DNA of 64,000 nucleotides from assembly GCA_040219575.1 (NCBI GenBank), contig JAVJSD010000080.1, positions 120,914 to 184,913 on the forward strand, read 5' to 3'. The stretch comes from JAVJSD01 sp040219575. GTDB taxonomy: Bacteria > Planctomycetota > Planctomycetia > Pirellulales > Pirellulaceae. The notes beneath the pieces were generated by a model. It was not told the origin of the DNA. It saw only the letters and a program-made list of their open reading frames with translations, and did no database searches. The position numbers and the translations under genes were made by a program. Of this stretch, positions 16,583-24,942 are shown one piece after another; the first letter of the stretch is position 1, and the number at the start of each line of letters is the position of its first letter.

Positions 16583-16601
16583 AATGTCGGACGTTTGTCA
16601 A
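16567..16601 (+). promoter_or_regulatory. Self-protospacer with TTC PAM matched by the mini-array spacer
   Basis: The plus strand reads TTC (16564-16566) and then a sequence matching the mini-array spacer at 19 of the first 25 positions, including the first five. Mismatches fall at spacer positions 6, 9, 12, 15, 19 and 24; positions 6, 12 and 24 are among those flipped out in type I crRNA-DNA duplexes. The last ten positions barely match. TTN is the PAM reported for a type I-U system with Cas4-Cas1. Such partial matching favours binding without cleavage. Confidence 0.7.
16573..16601 (-). promoter_or_regulatory. Predicted sigma-70 promoter of the mini-array
   Basis: On the minus strand, TTGACA (16601-16596) is followed by exactly 17 bases and TATCCA (16578-16573). 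Initiation about 7 bases further would start inside the degenerate repeat and read the handle, spacer and full repeat. The -35 box is perfect, the -10 box weak (TAT conserved). The whole promoter lies within the self-protospacer. Confidence 0.55.
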
Positions 16602-16624
16602 ACTAATTCGATTTGTTAATTCAC

Positions 16625-16653
16625 TTGACAGGCGTAGGTCGACTTGGCATAAT
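16625..16653 (+). promoter_or_regulatory. Predicted sigma-70 promoter of the cas operon region
   Basis: TTGACA (16625-16630), a 17-base spacer and CATAAT (16648-16653) give an almost consensus promoter reading toward the 85-aa gene and csb1. It is divergent from the mini-array promoter, with 23 bases between the two -35 boxes. Confidence 0.65.
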
Positions 16654-16878
16654 CCTCGACATTGACAAATTCTGGGCATTGTTCGGTGCCAAACACGCCT
16701 CCGGCTAGCCCCTAGAATGAGCAACGAAAAAAGCCGCACACCCGCGCGATTGGAACCCGACGTGGTGAGCGGCTCGGAATGGGAAGCAAGGCATTTTGGA
16801 CCTCACCCCCGAGAGGTTCTAATATGCCGCGCTCGCCCCTGCTTGTCCAGACTGCCCTCGGGGGGTGAAAGCACCTGC

Positions 16879-17136
16879 ATGTCTACTACCATTCTCGACG
16901 AAGCCATCATCTCGGCTTATCGCAAGCACGCCGTACCTGCGGATCAGTTGGTTGCAGATCCGGAGTTGAACGCAGCGTTTTTCCATTCGGTGGTTGCCGC
17001 GTTCGATGGCGGAGAGCAAGTCGACGTCGCTACTGTCAATCGACGTCTGCTCAACCTTCGCCGACGGGGCGAAGAAAACGGGGGGCTGCCTCGACTTCAA
17101 CGTGATTACCGCGGTCGAAAAATCAAGCCGCGCTAG
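16879..17136 (+). CDS. Hypothetical 85-aa protein between the cas promoter and csb1
   Basis: The ATG at 16879 has a GGGGGTGA ribosome-like site; an in-frame ATG at 16717 lacks one and would add an atypical extension. The protein is helical with a basic C-terminus (NRRLLNLRRRGEENGG...RDYRGRKIKPR) and a central acidic helix, a composition that would suit nucleic-acid binding. It lies 100 bp upstream of csb1, downstream of the strong promoter at 16625. No family is recognised. A Cas accessory or regulatory role is plausible by position only. Confidence 0.5.
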   Translation: MSTTILDEAIISAYRKHAVPADQLVADPELNAAFFHSVVAAFDGGEQVDVATVNRRLLNLRRRGEENGGLPRLQRDYRGRKIKPR

Positions 17137-17152
17137 TCCCGTTGAAGTGCTC

Positions 17153-17170
17153 GTGACCAAACGTGTCACT
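17153..17170. promoter_or_regulatory. 18-bp dyad, copy 2, upstream of csb1
   Basis: This is an exact copy of the dyad at 15947-15964 (GTGACCAAACGTGTCACT), ending 65 bp before the csb1 start codon, in the gap after the 85-aa gene. The position suits an operator controlling csb1 and the downstream cas genes. Confidence 0.5.
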
Positions 17171-17235
17171 TCACGTGCGCACATTTTGCGCAGCCTCACT
17201 CTTTTCCACCCAATCCAGTTCTAAGGTGATCTTCC

Positions 17236-18537
17236 ATGGCCAAAGATTTTTCGCTGAAGCGTTTGACGGATGCTGTAGCAGGAACCGCCGCGGCGTTGCG
17301 TTGCCGCAATCGTCTTCAACCGGCAGGTGGACCGGGCACCAAGGTGTTTCCACCAACCTATGCGGGAGCCATCTACGCGGTTGAGCGACGACGATTGCCC
17401 CGGGAGGATGGATCGCCGGGGTATGAGACGGTGACATGCGTGCAACTCGACTCAGTGCAGTCCCAAGCGAACCGGATGGAGGAGGCGCTGCAGGACGCCA
17501 TTGATGCTAAGCGACTAGCGATTCCCGTCATTGAAGTAAATTTCACCAAGTACGGACCGGACAGCGACGTCAGCGAGGAGCTGCGTCTGCTCGACCAGAT
17601 CGGCCGAGTAACCAGCCTACAAGCGCCGCACAGGCTGGCGGACGCGATTTTGCGCGACAGCGTTTACGAGCACAACGGTGAATCGACCCCCTTCCGTCGC
17701 TCGCCGATCGGCGGTGAGATCGACAGCGCTGAAATACGGAATGCCACTCCTCTCTACCAGCTTTGTCCGACCGCACTGGTGTTCGGTATGTGGGACTCGA
17801 CCGGCCCGAAGGGCGGGTTGGGGGCGAAGTTCGAACGAGCGCTCGTGTCGGAAATCGTTGGTGTCGGGTGTCCTTACGCCTTCGAGACGAACGGCGATGC
17901 AAAGGATCAGGAACTGCCCAAGAACCGCGGCGTCCGTAACGATCCGCTGGGCATTCGTTCGGCCGCCCGGGTGAAGCGGAGCTCTCTTACCGATTGGGAG
18001 GTGGCGGACGATCCGAAGGCCAAGGGAACGTTGTCGCCGGCCGAGATCAATCACAGCAACGTTCCCTTCGAGGGATCAAACTGCGGCATCACGATCGACT
18101 ATGCAGAACAGACGACCGTGATTTCGTTGCCGGCGCTTCGCCGCCTGCGTTTTCCTCCGAAAGGCGAGACATGGCAGGCGACGGTTGAGCAGCGACAGCG
18201 CGATGTCGCCGCTCAAACCGTGCTTGCGGCCCTCGCGATTTGTTCGGCAGAGTTGGCGGCCGAAGCAGGCATGGATCTGCGCTCGCGCTGCCTCTTGTGG
18301 CCGGAGGAGCCCCGTCGCTGGGAATTGCTTGATCGCCCGGGGCAGAAGCCCGAGTCAATCTCACTGGAGGCGACCGCTGCGATCGAGCTGCTGCAGGAGG
18401 CCGTGAAGGCGGCGGAGAAACTCGGGCTCGAGTGGCATGCCGAGCCCGTTCGGTTGTCGCCATCGAAGCAACTGGTGCAGCTTGTTCGCAAGAGTCAGGA
18501 ACAAGCGGTGGTCTCTGGAGCCGAGGAGGGTGAATGA
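17236..18537 (+). CDS. csb1: Type I-G Cas7 backbone subunit (Csb1, GSU0053 family)
   Basis: The 433-residue protein matches what I recall of Csb1/GSU0053: an early AAALRCRNRLQPAGG segment, an ERRRLPREDGSPGYETVTCVQLDSVQSQANRME block, and a later FGMWDSTGPKGGLGAKFERALVSEIVG segment. Csb1 is the Cas7-type subunit that coats the crRNA spacer in the type I-G (formerly I-U) complex. The stop overlaps the csb2 start (ATGA). Together with csb2, C-terminal-HD Cas3 and Cas4-Cas1 it defines the subtype. Confidence 0.88.
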   Translation: MAKDFSLKRLTDAVAGTAAALRCRNRLQPAGGPGTKVFPPTYAGAIYAVERRRLPREDGSPGYETVTCVQLDSVQSQANRMEEALQDAIDAKRLAIPVIEVNFTKYGPDSDVSEELRLLDQIGRVTSLQAPHRLADAILRDSVYEHNGESTPFRRSPIGGEIDSAEIRNATPLYQLCPTALVFGMWDSTGPKGGLGAKFERALVSEIVGVGCPYAFETNGDAKDQELPKNRGVRNDPLGIRSAARVKRSSLTDWEVADDPKAKGTLSPAEINHSNVPFEGSNCGITIDYAEQTTVISLPALRRLRFPPKGETWQATVEQRQRDVAAQTVLAALAICSAELAAEAGMDLRSRCLLWPEEPRRWELLDRPGQKPESISLEATAAIELLQEAVKAAEKLGLEWHAEPVRLSPSKQLVQLVRKSQEQAVVSGAEEGE

Positions 18538-20000
18538 TGACCGGTTTGGCAATTGGCATTCGATACCTGACTGGCTACGCAGTCGCCACGCATCCAGCAT
18601 CGCGCGAGCGGGCTGAGTGGCCGCCCCATCCGGCACGTGTTTTCATGGCGCTGGCGGCCGCCCACCTCGAAACAGATGGCGATGTCGCCGAGCGCAAGGC
18701 GTTGCTTTGGCTAGAGCGTCAGGGGTTTCCTCTCCTCTCGGCGAGTGATTGCGACGAACGTGCTCCGGTGACCTCCTACGTGCCGGTGAACGACCGGAGC
18801 ATTGGCAGCGGGCTGCTGCAATCAGCGGCGCTGACGCGTGATAAGCAACCACGAATGTTTCCACGCGTCCGGCCGCTGGACGATACGGTGCAGTTGATCT
18901 GGCCGGAGGCGGAGTTCGGGGAGCACCGTCCGGCCTTGGCGCAGCTTTGCTCCAAAGTAACTCGCTTGGGGCATAGTTCGTCGTTGGTGCAGATGTGGAT
19001 CGAGGATGGCCAGCATCCGGAGGCGAATTGGGAGCCGGATGAATTGGCGGCCGAGATTCGCTTGAGGGTGCCGACCCAGGGACTTCTGGAACGATTGCAG
19101 GCCGAGTTTCCTGACCGCAGGCCGATGGTCACCACTTGGCAGGGATATCGGCCGGCACTTGAGCTTCGGGCTCAGCCGCACCTAACTCAATGGGAACCGA
19201 TACTCCTGGTGCGGAGGCTTGAACCTGCGCCGGGTTCACACGTCGGGCGACTTGATCTTGCGGCCACGCTTCAAGTGACGGCCGCCATGCACAAGGCGAT
19301 CGTCAGCAAGGCGGAAAAAGACCTTGGACTATCGCCAGTGCCTGAGATCATCAGCGGCCACAAGCCCGACGGATCCCCCAGCGATCAGCCGCATCTGGCC
19401 TTCTTCCCCTTGCCATTTGTGGCGACTGCGGGGCAACGCCGGGCGGCGTACGCTACGGGCCACTTGCTGGGGATCGGGATCGCGATCCCTCAAAAGAGAG
19501 GCGTACCTCGTACGGAGTTCTCGGCAGCGCTGGCCGCCATCGGGTCGGTCAAGGAACTCGTCTTGGGACGACTGGGCAAATGGGTGCTCAGCAGCGACAG
19601 CGAAGGAAAAGCCAATCTACGTCCAGCGGCTTGGATCGGAGCCGCGAATGGGACGACGGATTGGGCCACTGTCACGCCGGTGGCCTTCGACCATCACCCC
19701 AAATCGAAGGATCGCCCCGGCCAGATTGAGGAGTTGGCAGACATGGTCGCGCGGTGCTGCGAGAGAATCGGGCTGCCGGCCCCTGAACAGGTTCAGATCA
19801 GCAGTGTCTCGAAATGGCGAGGCGTTCCTACGGGAAGGATGTTCCCACGGTTGTCGCGTAAAGACAGCAGCCAGCGACGGCATGCCCACGTGACCCTGAG
19901 GTTTCGAGAGCCGGTTGTTGGGCCGCTTGCGATCGGCGCCGGTCGGTATCGCGGCTATGGTTTCTGTCGCCCGCTGGGGAAGGAGATTAGCTCCCGATGA
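18534..20000 (+). CDS. csb2: Type I-G Cas5-Cas6 fusion (Csb2, GSU0054 family)
   Basis: The 488-residue protein begins with a RAMP-like Cas5 part containing GYAVATHPASRERAEWPPHP and ARVFMALAAAH, and ends with a Cas6-like part with RHAHVTLRFREPVVGPLAIGAGRYRGYGFC, a Gly-rich loop typical of RAMPs. Csb2 binds the 5' handle and processes pre-crRNA in type I-G systems. It starts in an ATGA overlap with csb1, with a GAGGAGGGTGA ribosome site, and its stop overlaps the cas3 start. Confidence 0.88.
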   Translation: MMTGLAIGIRYLTGYAVATHPASRERAEWPPHPARVFMALAAAHLETDGDVAERKALLWLERQGFPLLSASDCDERAPVTSYVPVNDRSIGSGLLQSAALTRDKQPRMFPRVRPLDDTVQLIWPEAEFGEHRPALAQLCSKVTRLGHSSSLVQMWIEDGQHPEANWEPDELAAEIRLRVPTQGLLERLQAEFPDRRPMVTTWQGYRPALELRAQPHLTQWEPILLVRRLEPAPGSHVGRLDLAATLQVTAAMHKAIVSKAEKDLGLSPVPEIISGHKPDGSPSDQPHLAFFPLPFVATAGQRRAAYATGHLLGIGIAIPQKRGVPRTEFSAALAAIGSVKELVLGRLGKWVLSSDSEGKANLRPAAWIGAANGTTDWATVTPVAFDHHPKSKDRPGQIEELADMVARCCERIGLPAPEQVQISSVSKWRGVPTGRMFPRLSRKDSSQRRHAHVTLRFREPVVGPLAIGAGRYRGYGFCRPLGKEISSR

Positions 20001-23000
20001 ACGATTTGCAGACCAGTGATTTCGTTTCCTTCTTTCAGGAACTCTACGGCTACGCCCCCTTTCCATGGCAACGAATGCTTGTCGAGCAGATTGTCGAAGG
20101 TCGCTGGCGTGGAAAGAACGACGACGTTCGGTGGCCTGAAGGCATCGACCTGCCTACCGCGAGCGGCAAGACGGCCTGTATCGACGCAGCCGTCTTCCTG
20201 TTGGCCCTGGCCGCGAAGGAAGGGCGAATTCCCGTCGATGCTCCTGCTCGGCGACGAATCTTCTTCGTCGTCGACCGCCGTATCGTCGTGGACGAGGCAT
20301 ATCGTCGGGCGGACCAAATGGCGAAGAAACTTGAACGCGCGAACTCCGGAATTCTCAGAGAAGTGGCAGATCGCTTGCGAAGTTTGGCAGGCGGAAAGAC
20401 GCCCCTGATCGCCTCCCGACTACGGGGCGGAACGGCAAGAGACGAACAGTGGCGTTTCAGCCCCGCTCAACCAGCAGTTATTACGAGCACGGTGGATCAG
20501 ATTGGCTCACGGATGTTGTTCCGCAGCTATGGAACCAGTCCACTGTCGGCGCCGATCGATGCCGCGCTGACAGCGTGCGATTCTCTGATTCTTCTCGACG
20601 AAGCGCATTGCGCCGTTCCTTTCATGCAAACGGCGCGAGCCGCACAGCGCTACGCGGAGCCGGACTGGACGGAGACCGGCGAAACAATCGTCCCTCCGCT
20701 TCAGTTCAGCATCTTGTCGGCGACCCTGCCGGCCGATGTCACACGCATCTTTCCCGAAGATCGCCCGGCAGCTCTCGATCATCCCCGACTCCAGGAGCGC
20801 ATGAATGCGGCCAAGCTGGCTGAATTGGTGGAAGTAAAGCCCAAGAAAGGACCTGGCGATGACTTGGCAAACGAAGCCGTTCAACGAGCAGGTGCCATGG
20901 CTACCGATGGCCGGCAGCGCATCGCCGTGATGGTCAATCGCGTGGCGACAGCCTCGGCGATTCATCGACAGCTTAGCGAGGCCCGAACTGAAGGCCGACT
21001 GGATGCAGACATTGTCTTGATAACTGGCCGCATGCGTCCGATCGATCGCGATTTTCTCCTTGACCAATGGCGGCCGCAATCGACCGGCCGACTCGATCGC
21101 GGCGGTGGCCTTCAATTCTGGCTTGGGGCCAACAAGCAACCGGAGTTGCCTCGGCCGATCATCTTGATCACCACGCAGTGTCTCGAGGTCGGCGCCGACC
21201 TCAGCTTCGATGCACTTATCACTGAGTGCGCAGCGCTGGATGCGCTGCGGCAGCGTTTTGGGCGGCTGAACCGACTTGGAAACTTTGCCTCGGTTGACGC
21301 CGTGGTTTTGATTCGCAAAGGCGATCATAAACCGGATGACAAACTAGCCGATGACAAGCCGCTCGACCCGATCTATGCAAACGCAATGGCGGGAACGTGG
21401 AATTGGCTAAACTTGCACTCGAACGGTGGACGTTTCGACTTCGGCATTGCCGCCATGGATGCGGTGCTCGCTGAACAGGACACGAAGAGTATCGTAAGCA
21501 AGCTCGTTGCACCAATCTTGGATGCGCCGGTCCTACTGCCCGCTCACCTCGACTTCTTCTGTCAGACATCGCAGCACCCCGATCCGGATCCGGACGTCTC
21601 TCTTTTTTTACACGGCCGACGGACCGAAGGAGCGGAAACGCAAGTTGTCTTTCGTCGTGACCTGACCGGTGGCGAGGATTGGGAAGAGCGTTGGAAGGAG
21701 ACTGTATGCCTGCTACCGCCCCTAAGCACAGAGGCGCTGCGCGTGCCCCTGGGGGCACTTCGAAAATGGCTCGGCGACGAAAGGATCGCGTCTGACGACT
21801 CGAGCGATGTTGAAGGTCAGGACATGGGCGAGGAACATTCTCCTCATTCGAGCAGTCGTCGAAGGCGGTTCGTGCTTTGGCGCGGGCCGAACGAAACGGC
21901 GTCCAGCATGCGCGCGCGGGATGTCATGCCGAATGACACGGTCGTCGTCCCGGCGGACGATGAGGAGTGGATTCGAAAACTGGGGCACTATTTCACCCGG
22001 ATCGACGAGCAGCGGCTGGACGTTGCCGAACAGGCTTACTGGGTGCGCAAAGGGCGATTTGTGCTACGGGCGACGATTTCCGTCCTTGCGAGATCGCAAA
22101 ACAATTCGGCCGTCGATGAAATGCTCAAATGGATTGGAGGTGAAGAGCCAGATGCCAACGAATGGCGGACCTTGCTTCCGAAGTTGATGGACGCAGTGGC
22201 CGCTGACGAAACGGGCGAGTTGTCGTGGATTCCCATCGATCGAAGGATGAACGAGGAGGGCTTCTCTGGACGCTGCCGCGTCAGGTCGCATCCTGCGGGC
22301 GGCGTTATCATCATCGGCCCACTGCTGGAAAGCGCCACGCCAGCCATCTTTTCTGACTTCCCCGACGAGAACGACGACCTTTCGAAGCTGGGAGTTGAGG
22401 GCGCGGCCAGCCAATTGTTGCATCACCTGGCGAATGTCGCTAAGTGGACGGAGCAGTTCAGCGATCGGTGCCTTCCAGCGAGTATTGCCAATGCTGTGAT
22501 CAAGTCGGCATGGTTGCACGACCTAGGAAAAATGGACGAACGGTTTCAGGTGATTTTGCACGGCGAACTTTCTGCGGCTTATGCAGCGATTCACCAAGGC
22601 GAGTACTTGGCGAAGAGCCCTGACGTCGCGAGGCACCCTGCGAGTGGTCGCCGATTGCGGCAGGAGGCCGGACTTCCAAGCGGGTTCCGCCATGAACTAT
22701 TGTCCATGCAGATCGCCGAAAACAACGATCTCATTTTAGAGGAAAGCGAGGCACGCGACCTCGTCCTTCACATCATCGCAAGTCACCACGGACACTGCCG
22801 CTGCTTCGCGCCGGTCGTTCTCGATCGAGATGCGCCCGAAGTCGTCGGCCGCATCTCGATCAATGGAAACGAGTGCGAGATTGCGGTGAGCGAACTTGAA
22901 CGGCGCGAATTGTTCAGGCCGCCACACCGTCTCGACTCCGGCGTCTCAGAACGTTTTTGGCGCCTGACACGCCGCCACGGCTGGTGGGGGCTGGCATATC

Positions 23001-23095
23001 TCGAAATGATGCTTCGCTTGGCCGACCGCGCCGCTAGCATGCTGGAGGCTACGCAACCAGCAAATCGCCAACAGAATCAGGAGGTGATGGTGTGA
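19997..23095 (+). CDS. cas3: Cas3 helicase-nuclease with C-terminal HD domain
   Basis: The 1032-residue protein has the SF2 helicase first: Walker A-like LPTASGKTACID (about 52), LLDEAHC (DEAH, about 197), LSATLP, TQCLEVGADLSFD and QRFGRLNRLG. The HD nuclease is C-terminal, with AWLHDLGKMDERF near 838. Helicase-then-HD order is a feature of type I-G Cas3, reversed from most type I systems. Motifs look intact, so it should unwind and degrade targeted DNA. It overlaps csb2 (ATGA) and the next gene (GTGA). Confidence 0.92.
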   Translation: MNDLQTSDFVSFFQELYGYAPFPWQRMLVEQIVEGRWRGKNDDVRWPEGIDLPTASGKTACIDAAVFLLALAAKEGRIPVDAPARRRIFFVVDRRIVVDEAYRRADQMAKKLERANSGILREVADRLRSLAGGKTPLIASRLRGGTARDEQWRFSPAQPAVITSTVDQIGSRMLFRSYGTSPLSAPIDAALTACDSLILLDEAHCAVPFMQTARAAQRYAEPDWTETGETIVPPLQFSILSATLPADVTRIFPEDRPAALDHPRLQERMNAAKLAELVEVKPKKGPGDDLANEAVQRAGAMATDGRQRIAVMVNRVATASAIHRQLSEARTEGRLDADIVLITGRMRPIDRDFLLDQWRPQSTGRLDRGGGLQFWLGANKQPELPRPIILITTQCLEVGADLSFDALITECAALDALRQRFGRLNRLGNFASVDAVVLIRKGDHKPDDKLADDKPLDPIYANAMAGTWNWLNLHSNGGRFDFGIAAMDAVLAEQDTKSIVSKLVAPILDAPVLLPAHLDFFCQTSQHPDPDPDVSLFLHGRRTEGAETQVVFRRDLTGGEDWEERWKETVCLLPPLSTEALRVPLGALRKWLGDERIASDDSSDVEGQDMGEEHSPHSSSRRRRFVLWRGPNETASSMRARDVMPNDTVVVPADDEEWIRKLGHYFTRIDEQRLDVAEQAYWVRKGRFVLRATISVLARSQNNSAVDEMLKWIGGEEPDANEWRTLLPKLMDAVAADETGELSWIPIDRRMNEEGFSGRCRVRSHPAGGVIIIGPLLESATPAIFSDFPDENDDLSKLGVEGAASQLLHHLANVAKWTEQFSDRCLPASIANAVIKSAWLHDLGKMDERFQVILHGELSAAYAAIHQGEYLAKSPDVARHPASGRRLRQEAGLPSGFRHELLSMQIAENNDLILEESEARDLVLHIIASHHGHCRCFAPVVLDRDAPEVVGRISINGNECEIAVSELERRELFRPPHRLDSGVSERFWRLTRRHGWWGLAYLEMMLRLADRAASMLEATQPANRQQNQEVMV

Positions 23096-24249
23096 CCGAC
23101 GAGCATACGTCAAGAGCCAACGGGTGTCTGCTGAGTGGACTCAATGGATCCAACCCTCTTGGCTACCTCGCCGCATTGGGAACGCTGCGACTGGTAAGCC
23201 ACGCATGGCCCGATCGCAAGATTCGAGTCGCCTGGGAAGTATCAGATGGAGCCTATCGGCCCCGAATCACTTCGTGCGAGAGTTTCACTGAGAAAGAACT
23301 GATTACGGTCGCTTGGGACGTTCTTTGCCATGGCACGTCGGCCAGCGAACGCGAAGAGGCCAAGCAACACCGTGAGAGGCTACTGCAATTGCGAGATGAA
23401 TTCGACCAACAGGAGGCTTCGCTGAAGAAGCAAAAACTCAATAAGAAGCAACGCGATGAAAAGCTGAAGAGTCTGTTAGCCGAACAGCAGTTGCGTCTCG
23501 ATGCTTGGCGTCGGATCGCGCATCCTCAACTGCAGCTGGGTGCCGATACGACGGTCCCACCCGAGGAGTTCCTAATAATGGAGCAGAATGCCGCAGAAAC
23601 GGCGAGTCACTTTCACCGTGCTTACGCCGATTTCGTCGTCGCCCTCGGCTCTAGCTGCTTCCAGCAAGAAAATGGCCGCATTGAAGACACCGCATTGCGG
23701 ACGATGAGCGGGGCGGGCCATCAGCATTTTCTGGGGTTCATGGAAAACTTGCTACTTGCCGTCACGCCGGAGCATGTCCGCAAGTCACTTCTTCATGATT
23801 GGGTGTACGACGATCCTGTCCAGAACCTGACAATGCGCTGGGATCCCAGCGACGACGCGCGCTATGCATTGCAGTGGCGGGATCCCAGCGGCGACCCGCG
23901 ACGCCGTAGCGGAGGGTCTGTACTGGGCGCCAATGCGTTGGCTATCGCGGGGCTACCACTAATCTCTTGTATCCCTACGAAAAGTGGGCTCCGGACAGTG
24001 GGCTTTCGCGGTCGAGGTGCGCGAGACACGTACTGGATTTGGCCGATCTGGGAACCAGCGATCGACATGGATACCAGCCGTGCTCTCGTGGCGCACTCGC
24101 TCGTTGGGCGACTACACACCACGCTTAGAACCGCAGAAGAACGACGCATTCGTAGCGACTTGGCGGTGCTGGGGGTTGTGCGCTGTTTTCGCAGCCAGCG
24201 GATTACGGTTGGAAAAATCCGGAGCTTCACGCCTGCGGAAGCCGTTTGA
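23092..24249 (+). CDS. Type I-G Cas8-like subunit (Csb3/Csx17/'Cas3-extension' type)
   Basis: The 385-residue protein starts at a GTG overlapping the cas3 stop. Its N-terminus LLSGLNGSNPLGYLAALGTL is the signature I associate with large-subunit-like proteins of I-U/I-G loci (called Csx17, Csb3 or Cas3-extension in different sources). A charged coiled stretch lies near 100-140. By elimination it is the PAM-recognising large subunit, since Cas7, Cas5/6 and Cas3 are accounted for. The exact family name needs a profile search. Confidence 0.7.
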   Translation: MTDEHTSRANGCLLSGLNGSNPLGYLAALGTLRLVSHAWPDRKIRVAWEVSDGAYRPRITSCESFTEKELITVAWDVLCHGTSASEREEAKQHRERLLQLRDEFDQQEASLKKQKLNKKQRDEKLKSLLAEQQLRLDAWRRIAHPQLQLGADTTVPPEEFLIMEQNAAETASHFHRAYADFVVALGSSCFQQENGRIEDTALRTMSGAGHQHFLGFMENLLLAVTPEHVRKSLLHDWVYDDPVQNLTMRWDPSDDARYALQWRDPSGDPRRRSGGSVLGANALAIAGLPLISCIPTKSGLRTVGFRGRGARDTYWIWPIWEPAIDMDTSRALVAHSLVGRLHTTLRTAEERRIRSDLAVLGVVRCFRSQRITVGKIRSFTPAEAV

Positions 24250-24638
24250 AGGGGCTCCAAAGACAATTCTGCCGCCCGCTCTTTGACAATTCGGTTATCC
24301 ACAAACCGCAAGAAAGTTGCCACCAGCCCTAAGCCTTCCGCCGGTCGTCGGCTGCAGTTTGCATTCGGCGATCGGCGGGAGGCGGCTGGGGAGCGTTTCT
24401 CGTTGAGGGCTGCAAGGCGATCGGCTGCGGGAGTCGCGAGGTTTTTCTTGATTCCGCACTGCACCCAAAGTAGGTTGAAAGCCTCCTCAGCACGGTGGCG
24501 GGTGAGGGCGGGCCGTGTGGCGGCAGGAGGTGGCTTTGGGCGGCCTTAGGAAATGCGCGAGGAGCGGTCGCGCGCGTTCAAGGATGGCTGTTGCCGTTTC
24601 CTCTTGGGAACGCGTCCTTTCGAGGACCGTGGCCGGCC
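24250..24638 (+). other. Non-coding gap between effector and adaptation cas genes
   Basis: This 389-bp interval interrupts an otherwise overlapping operon. It has TTGACA at about 24282-24287 but no convincing -10 at standard spacing. A T-run follows near 24442. No credible gene is seen; frames running into cas2 and cas4-cas1 here are upstream extensions. It may hold a separate promoter for cas2 and cas4-cas1. Confidence 0.4.
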
Positions 24639-24929
24639 ATGCGCAATACCTATCTCGTCAGCTACGACATTCGCGACGACAAGCGGCTGCGGCAGGTCTT
24701 TAAGACCATGCGCGGCTTCGGCGATCACTTGCAGTACTCGGTCTTCGAGTGCCAATTCCGGCCCGTCGATCTGGCCAAGTGCCGCGCGGCGCTTGGCGAC
24801 ATCATCCATCACGGCCAGGACCAGGTGCTGTTCATCGACCTGGGGCCGACCGAAGGACGGGGCGATCGCGTCATCACCGCGCTCGGCCAGCCGTATTCGC
24901 CTATCGACGCCGCCTGCTATGTCGTCTGA
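24639..24929 (+). CDS. cas2: Cas2 adaptation protein
   Basis: The 96-residue ferredoxin-like protein begins MRNTYLVSYDIRDDKRLRQV, with the Cas2 YDI strand and catalytic-type Asp, followed by MRGFGDHLQYSVFECQF. It forms the integrase core with Cas1. The start at 24639 was chosen from the conserved N-terminus. The stop is 13 bp before the cas4-cas1 start. Confidence 0.92.
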   Translation: MRNTYLVSYDIRDDKRLRQVFKTMRGFGDHLQYSVFECQFRPVDLAKCRAALGDIIHHGQDQVLFIDLGPTEGRGDRVITALGQPYSPIDAACYVV

Positions 24930-24942
24930 ACCGGGGAACACC

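Noticed and set aside
24553..24942. N-terminal extension of Cas4-Cas1 by 130 residues
   Set aside because: It overlaps cas2 out of frame and is Arg/Ser-rich; the Cas4 domain begins just after ATG 24943.
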